This document shows positions 14,097 to 18,002 of a DNA stretch of 18,002 nucleotides, piece after piece. Position numbers and translations under genes: made by a program. The notes under the pieces were generated by a model. The model saw only the letters and a list, made by a program, of their open reading frames with translations. It was not told where the DNA came from and searched no databases. How positions within the stretch are numbered: position 1 is the stretch's first letter; each line of letters begins with the position of its first letter. The stretch comes from an uncultured Clostridia bacterium (GTDB lineage: Bacteria > Bacillota > Clostridia > Oscillospirales > CAG-272): the NCBI GenBank assembly GCA_946618395.1, contig CAMOLD010000015.1, positions 1 through 18,002 on the forward strand, written 5' to 3'.

Positions 14097-14806
14097 GCAT
14101 ACACCTCCTCAAGTTTCTTCACCGCATCAACCGTAAGGACGACCTTGCGGGCTTTGAGCACCTCGTAAACGTTGAGGGTGCCGACCTGGGTGGTTTCGAC
14201 CTTTTGAATGTTGTTGCAGCTTCTGATCACGTTCTTATCGTTGCTGTCAAGCACAACCAGGGTGCTAAGGGCTCTGGTCGCTTCACGCGTTTCGGTTCCA
14301 TGCTCCACCTGACCGTCCTTGACCGCAATGGTTTTGTAGGTTTTGGTGTAGGTTTCCTCAAAGCCGAGGGCTTTGAACATGGTAACCATTGTTTTGGTGG
14401 AGGGCTTGCCTTCCACTTTCAAGCTGTCGATGACGACGAGATCGCCGTTTGCAACTTTATCCGAAAGGGCGCTGAACAGCGCGATCTTGCGGACCTTCTT
14501 GTTCAGGGACAGGCGGTAATCTCTGGGCTTGGGACCAAGAGCGACGCCGCCGTGCGTCCACTGGGGAGAACGGGTGGAACCCTGACGGGCTCTGCCGGTT
14601 CCCTTTTGTCTCCACGGTTTCTTACCGCCGCCGGAAACCTCGGTGCGGGTGAGCGTGGATTGGGTTCCTTGTCTTTGGTTCATCAGATAAGCTCTGACCG
14701 CGGCATGGAGAACAGCACTGTTGACATCTGCGCCGAAGATTTTATCATTCAGCATCAGCTCATCGACTGCCTCGCCGGACATGTTTACGATTTTTACGAC
14801 TGGCAT
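14093..14806 (-). CDS. rplD: 50S ribosomal protein L4 (with internal insertion)
   Basis: L4 has a globular surface domain and a loop that reaches into the exit-tunnel wall; in E. coli it is also the autoregulator of the S10 operon. The tunnel loop GKKPWRQKGTGRARQGSTRSPQW is at residues 61-83. The protein has 237 aa against about 205-210 in E. coli and Bacillus. The surplus is mostly a charged segment at about 151-181, between KALGFEE and the strand TLVVLDSND. The end TVDAVKKLEEVYA is typical. It overlaps rplW. Confidence 0.98.
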   Translation of the reverse strand: MPVVKIVNMSGEAVDELMLNDKIFGADVNSAVLHAAVRAYLMNQRQGTQSTLTRTEVSGGGKKPWRQKGTGRARQGSTRSPQWTHGGVALGPKPRDYRLSLNKKVRKIALFSALSDKVANGDLVVIDSLKVEGKPSTKTMVTMFKALGFEETYTKTYKTIAVKDGQVEHGTETREATRALSTLVVLDSNDKNVIRSCNNIQKVETTQVGTLNVYEVLKARKVVLTVDAVKKLEEVYA

Positions 14807-14826
14807 TGTTGTTTTCCTCCTTCCGA

Positions 14827-15456
14827 TCAGGCTTTCACGGAATCACGGATGAAGACGATCCCGTTTTTGGCACCGGGAATCGCGCCCTTAACCGCGATCA
14901 GGTTCTTTTCGGCATCAATCTTAACAACCTGAAGGTTGAGGATTGTTACCTGTTCGTTACCGTATTGTCCCGCCATCTTCTTGTTTTTGTAAACACGAGA
15001 AGGCGTGGAGTTTGCACCCATGGAACCAACCTGACGGTGAATGGGGCCTACGCCGTGAGTGGCGCAGAGCATGTGGTTGTTCCAACGCTTGACAGCGCCG
15101 GTAAATCCGCGACCTTTGGTCAAACCGGTTACATCGACCTTTTCGCCGGCAGCGAAGGTATCGACCGTGATCAGATCGCCGACGTTAGCGGAGCAATCTT
15201 CCAAGCGGAACTCTTTGAGGTGCTTTTTCATGGGGACGCCTGCAGCGGCAAAATGTCCCTTTTCTGCTTTGGTTACGTGCTTCTCTTTCACTTCCTCGAA
15301 TCCGAGTTGAAGCGCGTTGTAACCGTCGTTCTCGACGGTCTTTTTCTGTGCGACTACGCACGGGCCGGCTTCGATAACCGTTACCGGAATGACGTTGCCT
15401 TTTTCATCAAAGATCTGCGTCATACCGAGTTTCTTACCGATAATACCCTTTTTCAT
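14827..15456 (-). CDS. rplC: 50S ribosomal protein L3
   Basis: L3 is one of the first proteins to bind 23S rRNA, with extensions near the peptidyl-transferase centre. It has 209 aa. The start MKKGIIGKKLGMTQIFDEKG and the central signature TKGRGFTGAVKRWNNH, followed by THGVGPIHRQVGSMGANSTP, are diagnostic. AGGAGG precedes the ATG. The 149-base gap to rpsJ is the longest between any two genes of the train and contains two GC-rich hairpins. Confidence 0.98.
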   Translation of the reverse strand: MKKGIIGKKLGMTQIFDEKGNVIPVTVIEAGPCVVAQKKTVENDGYNALQLGFEEVKEKHVTKAEKGHFAAAGVPMKKHLKEFRLEDCSANVGDLITVDTFAAGEKVDVTGLTKGRGFTGAVKRWNNHMLCATHGVGPIHRQVGSMGANSTPSRVYKNKKMAGQYGNEQVTILNLQVVKIDAEKNLIAVKGAIPGAKNGIVFIRDSVKA

Positions 15457-15480
15457 TTTCTTTCCTCCTGTAAATTATTG

Positions 15481-15543
15481 GTTGACGCTTGCGCGCCAAC
15501 ATGACTTACAAAGTTGCCGATCGTCCCGCGGGGTTTGCGCGGG
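15481..15543 (-). promoter_or_regulatory. Two GC-rich hairpins between rpsJ and rplC
   Basis: Read on the minus strand, CCCGCG (15543-15538) and CGCGGG (15530-15525) form a 6-bp stem with a 7-nt loop. Further on, GTTGGCGC-GCAA-GCGTCAAC (15500-15481) is an 8-bp stem (one G-U) closed by a GNRA-type tetraloop. The second ends about 15 bases before the AGGAGG of rplC. Neither is followed by a U-run. Plausible roles are processing, differential stability of the rpsJ message, or an rRNA-mimicking binding site for L3 or L4; none is shown. Confidence 0.5.
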
Positions 15544-15605
15544 GCTCGACTGTTGTCTTTGTGCCGCCTATTGTTGCGGTTGAAGTTGCTTGATGGGAAA
15601 CCTTT

Positions 15606-15917
15606 TTACAGTTTCACTTCAATCTCAACGCCGGCGGGAAGTTCTACGTTCATCAGTGCATCAACAACCTTTTGCGAGGGTTTGATGATGTCGATCAGTC
15701 TCTTGTGCGTGCGATATTCAAACTGCTCGCGGCTATCCTTGTTGACGTGAACGGAACGAAGGATCGTGATGATCTCGCGCTCGGTGGGCAGCGGAATGGG
15801 GCCCGAATACTCGGCGCCGTTGCGCTGTGCAACCTCAACAATCTTTTTGGCCGCAGTGTCAATCAGAACGTGGTCGTAGCTTTTGAGTCTGACTCTGATC
15901 TTCTCTTTGATTGCCAT
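15606..15917 (-). CDS. rpsJ: 30S ribosomal protein S10
   Basis: S10 is part of the 30S head and, as NusE, of transcription antitermination complexes and transcription-translation coupling with NusG. It has 103 aa, the standard length. The start MAIKEKIRVRLKSYDHVLID, the central GPIPLPTEREIITILRS segment and the tail PSQKVVDALMNVELPAGVEI identify it. It is the first gene of the superoperon. AAGGAGG lies 8 bases before the ATG. It is preceded by a leader of about 350 nt and a strong promoter at 16272-16300. Confidence 0.98.
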   Translation of the reverse strand: MAIKEKIRVRLKSYDHVLIDTAAKKIVEVAQRNGAEYSGPIPLPTEREIITILRSVHVNKDSREQFEYRTHKRLIDIIKPSQKVVDALMNVELPAGVEIEVKL

Positions 15918-15972
15918 TTTGTTTTGCCTCCTTATCAGATTTCGCTTGCCGCGGAAGCCCCTTTATATATAA

Positions 15973-16023
15973 AAGGAAATGAACTGCCGCGAACCGCGTG
16001 TTTGGCAAGGTCGGCATTTCCTT
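15973..16023 (-). promoter_or_regulatory. Leader 3' hairpin before rpsJ
   Basis: AAGGAAATG (16023-16015) pairs perfectly over 9 bp with CATTTCCTT (15981-15973). Inside are CCG/CGG and a CGCG/CGCG mini-stem. The 3' arm runs into TTTTATATATAAAGG, so the arm's CCTT can instead pair with the AAGG of the palindrome CCTTTTATATATAAAGG (15976-15960), an alternative fold closer to the rpsJ ribosome-binding site. The TTTT after the stem gives it a weak terminator look. Confidence 0.45.
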
Positions 16024-16056
16024 CAACACTGTTCCGTGCGTTTCTTTCTTCCCCTG

Positions 16057-16077
16057 AAAAATACGGAGTTTGCTCCG
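16057..16077 (-). terminator. Weak intrinsic-terminator-like hairpin in the rpsJ leader
   Basis: On the minus strand CGGAG-CAAA-CTCCG (16077-16064) forms a GC-rich 5-bp stem followed at once by TATTTTT (16063-16057). The stem is short, so termination would be partial. It overlaps a competing longer hairpin (16069-16100), which would prevent it from forming. This is the layout of an attenuator. Confidence 0.4.
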
Positions 16078-16100
16078 GCATCAGCATCTGCCAGGGCAAA
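16069..16100 (-). promoter_or_regulatory. Candidate antiterminator hairpin in the rpsJ leader
   Basis: TTTGC (16100-16096) pairs with GCAAA (16073-16069). After a C-A mismatch, CTGGCA (16094-16089) pairs with TGCCGG (16080-16075) around an 8-nt loop, giving 11 pairs. Its 3' arm includes CGGAGCAAA, which is the 5' arm and loop of the terminator-like hairpin at 16064-16077, so only one of the two can form. Outer segments TTCTCCCC (16112-16105) and GGGGAAGAA (16054-16046) can enclose the pair. Confidence 0.4.
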
Positions 16101-16195
16101 TTCCGGGGAGAACCAAAAGAAACATCAGAGAGCTTCGCCGCACGTTTGCGCCGTTTTGGAGTGTCTCAGTGCATACCTTTTCGCCCGGTTAACGG

Positions 16196-16262
16196 ACATA
16201 CTCTGCGAAAATTCCCTTTCGGAGCGTCCCCCGAAAGCAACCTCTCGCTTCATCGCATATCA
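16196..16262 (-). promoter_or_regulatory. Leader 5' structured domain with hairpin and possible pseudoknot
   Basis: Just after the predicted transcription start, CTTTCGG (16237-16231) and CCGAAAG (16222-16216) form a 7-bp stem that G-U/G-C pairs can extend. The stem is enclosed by TGCGA/TCGCA and GATA/TGTC pairs across a bulge. The hairpin loop carries GGAC, complementary to the GTCC just downstream, so an H-type pseudoknot is possible. The segment GCGAGAGGTTGC before the stem is purine-rich and could be a protein site. Confidence 0.45.
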
Positions 16263-16271
16263 AGCTTTACT

Positions 16272-16300
16272 ATTATAACAGAAGAAGCAGAATTTGTCAA
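16272..16300 (-). promoter_or_regulatory. Sigma-A-type promoter of the S10-spc-alpha operon
   Basis: On the minus strand TTGACA (16300-16295) and TATAAT (16277-16272) are separated by exactly 17 bp, and a TG one base before the -10 makes it an extended -10 as well. Both hexamers match consensus completely. AT-rich DNA upstream (AAATTATT and A-tracts around 16340-16380) could serve as an UP element. Transcription would start near 16265. No other consensus promoter was seen in the train. Confidence 0.9.
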
Positions 16301-16491
16301 TAATTTCAAGTTGGAAGATTCGTAGAACTTTTTGCTATATTTTTCAGTTCTTTTATGCAATATATATAAAAATCAGGGCAAAACGAGGAAAATTCATCCT
16401 GAAATGGGGGAACATCCTGCGAAAATCTGGTTCTTTTTGGAAAAAATCGGCTTTTCGGCTTGTTTTCTCTTATACACGTGTCCGTGCGTTT
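16301..16491. other. AT-rich spacer with no recognised gene
   Basis: This stretch between the operon promoter and the divergent promoter region is AT-rich, with A- and T-runs and a TATATATA tract near 16361-16368. Short open frames cross it on both strands, but they have no ribosome-binding site and no recognisable sequence. An 8-bp palindrome ACACGTGT lies at 16474-16481. The tract may act as upstream activating DNA for the rpsJ promoter; no other function is visible. Confidence 0.5.
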
Positions 16492-16505
16492 CTTATTATA
16501 GCACA
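16492..16505 (-). promoter_or_regulatory. Possible second minus-strand extended -10 promoter
   Basis: TGTGCTATAATAAG (16505-16492) is an extended -10 element reading toward rpsJ. It has no -35 hexamer at the right distance (AAGATT is found there). It is an almost exact mirror of the plus-strand element at 16572-16585. A transcript would begin near 16488 and run into the main rpsJ promoter region. Confidence 0.35.
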
Positions 16506-16522
16506 AAAGTATGAAGAAATCT

Positions 16523-16554
16523 TGAACAAATTTGAAATTGTCACAATTTGTTCA
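16523..16554. repeat. 10-bp inverted repeat between divergent promoters (operator-like)
   Basis: TGAACAAATT (16523-16532) and AATTTGTTCA (16545-16554) are perfect inverted copies with a 12-bp centre. Within it, AAATTGT-C-ACAATTT (16535-16549) forms a second, offset palindrome. The repeat's centre (16538.5) is exactly midway between the two TGTGnTATAATAAG elements. A dimeric regulator site is the simplest reading. In the plus direction the right arm is followed by six Ts, so a terminator-like hairpin is an alternative. Confidence 0.6.
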
Positions 16555-16571
16555 TTTTTTCGCCTTTTGGC

Positions 16572-16585
16572 TGTGATATAATAAG
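16572..16585 (+). promoter_or_regulatory. Extended -10 promoter of the membrane-protein/HTH pair
   Basis: TGTGATATAATAAG contains TGnTATAAT (16574-16582), an extended -10 match. The -35 region is only a T-run, so an activator, or reliance on the extended -10, is likely. Transcription would start near 16589, about 34 bases before the ATG of the membrane protein. Confidence 0.65.
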
Positions 16586-16622
16586 GAAAGAATGAAAAAG
16601 ACAAAAAAAGGAATGTTTTTTT

Positions 16623-17435
16623 ATGAAACGATCCCGTATTCTCTTCCTGATCTCCCCTGTTTTGGCATGGATCGGGACTTTGCTTTTGTTGATTGCCTAC
16701 GGCACGGCCTTTGACCCGACGGTCTCGCATTATTTTTCCGCCAAACCCCTGCCGGTGATTGCGGCAATCCTGCTTGCGCTTTCGATCGCCTGCGGAATTG
16801 CCGGCGCGATTTTTGCAAAAAAAGAACCGGACAGCCTGGCTTCGCCCCGCGTTCCCTCGTTTGCCCTGTTGCCCGCCGCACTGGGCGCGCTTGCAAGCGC
16901 CGTTTGGCTGTTGATTGCCGGGCAAGCGCTACTTGGCATCTTCACTTTGCTTGCGGCCGCGTTCTTTGCCCTTGGTGCTTCGCCGCTTGCCAAGCGTTAC
17001 GGCAACTACCTCCTTTTTGGGGGATTCGCTGTCATTGCCGCAACCATTATCTACAACGCCACATTCTACTTTGATATGACGGTGGAAATGAACGCGCCGA
17101 CAAAAATCCTTTTGCAAATGGCGTTTCTTTCCGCAATGCTCTTTGCAACGGCAGAATGCCGGGTGCTGATGGGGCGCTTTGACCGGCTTTTGGTGCCAGC
17201 TTTGACGATTTTCTGCCTTTCCCTTTGCACCTGCGCGGGAATTGCGGATTTTTACCTGTTGTTTGCAAAAAAAGGACCCGGAACCGCCTATCTGACCGCG
17301 GCGCCGCTGCTACTTGGATTCGGCTTGACCGCTTGCCTGCGGCTGGCGGAAATGCTGTTCTGTAAAGAAGAAACGCCCACCCCTGACGGCGCGTGTGCCG
17401 ATGAAGAAAGCGAAAGCGAGGAAGACGGAGAATGA
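16623..17435 (+). CDS. Predicted eight-helix membrane protein, function unknown
   Basis: I do not recognise a characterised family. The 270 aa protein has about eight hydrophobic segments, near residues 6-26, 43-65, 80-98, 102-119, 127-148, 160-177, 188-211 and 221-245. A short charged loop (KKEPD) follows the second. Two conserved-looking charged spots are AECRVLMGRFDR after helix 6 and LRLAEMLF in helix 8. The C-terminus is strongly acidic (DEESESEEDGE) and probably cytoplasmic. AAGGA lies 10 bases before the ATG. It overlaps the next gene by ATGA, so the two are coupled. Base use is slightly richer in GC than the spacer, consistent with a real gene. A sensor or partner of the downstream regulator is possible, but that is only inferred from position. 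Confidence 0.85.
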   Translation: MKRSRILFLISPVLAWIGTLLLLIAYGTAFDPTVSHYFSAKPLPVIAAILLALSIACGIAGAIFAKKEPDSLASPRVPSFALLPAALGALASAVWLLIAGQALLGIFTLLAAAFFALGASPLAKRYGNYLLFGGFAVIAATIIYNATFYFDMTVEMNAPTKILLQMAFLSAMLFATAECRVLMGRFDRLLVPALTIFCLSLCTCAGIADFYLLFAKKGPGTAYLTAAPLLLGFGLTACLRLAEMLFCKEETPTPDGACADEESESEEDGE

Positions 17436-17974
17436 ACGCCAACACACGCATTCAATGGCTCCATAAGCGGCTGGTCAACGGCAGTTACCCGAACGCGCGG
17501 CGGCTTGCCGAGCGGTTTCGCATCTCCCCGCGGCAGGCGCAACGGGACATTGATTTTTTGAAAAAGAAAATGGGCGCGCCGATTGAATACGACGCCGCGC
17601 GCCGCGGATTTTACTATTCCGCGCCGTTTCAGCTCCCGCTTTTGTTGACATCGGACAATGACGACGTTTATTTGCCCGGAATTGCCGACGTTCAAAACGC
17701 CGAAGAGCTTGCCGCGTCGGAATCCATTATTCAAATGCAAATTCCCTACACCGCAACGCTGGAACTTTCCGACCGGCTTGCCATTATGGAATTGACTCCC
17801 TACATTACCGAGCGGCTTGGGAAAGGACAGTTCGTTTGCGAATTCCATAGCACCGAGAAGTTTCTCGGCTCGCTGATTGCCCTGCAAGCCGACTTTCGCA
17901 TTGTGGAGCCGGAATGGCTCCGGGAGCGCTTGATCTCCTCGGCAGAGCGAATTTTGAAGAATCAAAAAGAATAG
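17432..17974 (+). CDS. Helix-turn-helix regulator, short WYL-family-like
   Basis: The N-terminus (residues 5-48) is a winged helix-turn-helix of the DeoR/HTH_11 kind: IQWLHKRLVNGSYPNARRLA, then a recognition helix in SPRQAQRDIDFLKKKMG, followed by a wing IEYDAARRGFYYS. This layout is usual for WYL regulators, which are about 300 aa. Here only 180 aa are present and no WYL core is visible. After a linker (65-104), residues 105-175 resemble the C-terminal WCX-type domain, with ADFRIVEPEWLRERLISSAERIL at the end. It may bind the inverted repeat upstream of its own operon. It is complete, ending in TAG, and is translationally coupled to the membrane protein. Function and ligand are unknown. Confidence 0.85.
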   Translation: MNANTRIQWLHKRLVNGSYPNARRLAERFRISPRQAQRDIDFLKKKMGAPIEYDAARRGFYYSAPFQLPLLLTSDNDDVYLPGIADVQNAEELAASESIIQMQIPYTATLELSDRLAIMELTPYITERLGKGQFVCEFHSTEKFLGSLIALQADFRIVEPEWLRERLISSAERILKNQKE

Positions 17975-17977
17975 AGT

Positions 17978-18002
17978 AGAATTTAGTCTTATTCTAAATT
18001 TT
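17978..18002 (+). terminator. Possible terminator after the HTH gene, cut by window edge
   Basis: AGAATTTAG (17978-17986) and CTAAATTTT (17994-18002) can pair over nine positions, one of them G-U, around a 7-nt loop. It sits 3 bases after the stop codon. It is AT-rich, and any following U-run lies beyond the window, so a terminator is plausible but unproven. Confidence 0.35.

Larger units (their letters stand above)
15918..16265 (-). ncRNA. Long 5' leader RNA of the S10-spc-alpha operon
   Basis: About 350 nt separate the predicted transcription start (near 16265) from rpsJ, with no convincing coding sequence. On the minus strand it contains a 5' domain with a strong hairpin (16216-16237), a mid-region with overlapping alternative hairpins (16057-16112), and a 3' domain with a long hairpin (15973-16023) that competes with an AT-rich palindrome (15960-15976). 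Such a leader is where ribosomal-protein feedback or growth-rate control would act. Whether it belongs to a known clostridial ribosomal-leader family cannot be told without a covariance search. Confidence 0.65.

Noticed and set aside
16125..16253. A 42-codon minus-strand frame starting MKREVAFGGRSERE within the rpsJ leader
   Set aside because: It has no ribosome-binding site, its ATG lies about 12 bases after the predicted transcript start, and it crosses the leader hairpins. It looks like chance, though a leader peptide cannot be fully excluded.
16336..16363. Possible promoter TTGCAT...TATAGC on the minus strand
   Set aside because: The spacing is only 15 bp and both hexamers are imperfect, while a consensus promoter lies just downstream at 16272-16300.
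16447..16461. TCGGCTTT/TCGGCTTG near-repeat that first looked like a hairpin
   Set aside because: It is a direct, not inverted, short repeat and cannot form a stem.
16294..16581. Plus-strand 95-codon and minus-strand 66-codon frames in the AT-rich spacer
   Set aside because: The composition follows the AT-rich DNA and neither has a ribosome-binding site. The plus frame runs through the inverted repeat and the promoter of the next gene.

Overview
The window looks like the chromosome of a low-to-mid GC Gram-positive bacterium of the Clostridia, most plausibly an Oscillospiraceae/Ruminococcaceae-type gut or sludge organism. This is inferred from four things: the gene order (rpsD sits between rpsK and rpoA, as in Clostridia and unlike Bacillus), the zinc-type S14 and zinc-binding S4, L24 and L36, strong AGGAGG ribosome binding sites, and protein sequences that are clearly firmicute. 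No species can be named from the sequence.

Almost the whole window (1-15917) is one long minus-strand gene train, the fused S10-spc-alpha ribosomal superoperon. It reads from right to left: rpsJ-rplC-rplD-rplW-rplB-rpsS-rplV-rpsC-rplP-rpmC-rpsQ-rplN-rplX-rplE-rpsZ(S14)-rpsH-rplF-rplR-rpsE-rpmD-rplO-secY-adk-map-infA-rpmJ-rpsM-rpsK-rpsD-rpoA-rplQ. rplQ runs off the left edge. Genes are mostly separated by a few to about 30 bases or overlap (rplD/rplW, rpmD/rplO). The larger gaps are therefore conspicuous: rpsJ-rplC (149 nt), rpsZ-rpsH (123 nt), rpsD-rpoA (91 nt) and rplN-rpsQ (85 nt). Each holds an inverted repeat able to form an RNA hairpin. The products build both ribosomal subunits, start translation (IF1), mature proteins (Map), insert membrane proteins (SecY), recycle AMP (Adk) and supply the RNA polymerase alpha subunit.

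The train is driven by a near-perfect housekeeping promoter (TTGACA, 17 bp, TATAAT with an extended -10 TG) at 16272-16300, about 350 nt upstream of rpsJ. The long leader between them is rich in mutually exclusive hairpins. One set has the architecture of a terminator/antiterminator switch, which makes the leader the best candidate here for an under-described regulatory RNA.

To the right (16492-17974) is a divergent plus-strand pair that overlaps by ATGA: an eight-helix membrane protein of unknown function and a short helix-turn-helix protein related to WYL-family regulators but apparently lacking the WYL core. Their promoter region is symmetric: a 10-bp inverted repeat is centred exactly between two back-to-back TGTGnTATAATAAG elements.

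Oddities inside the core genes include a possible CTG start for infA, a shortened zinc knuckle in Adk, long low-complexity basic tails on L17 and S3, and extra segments in L4 and L30. No mobile elements, CRISPR arrays, tRNAs or rRNAs were seen.
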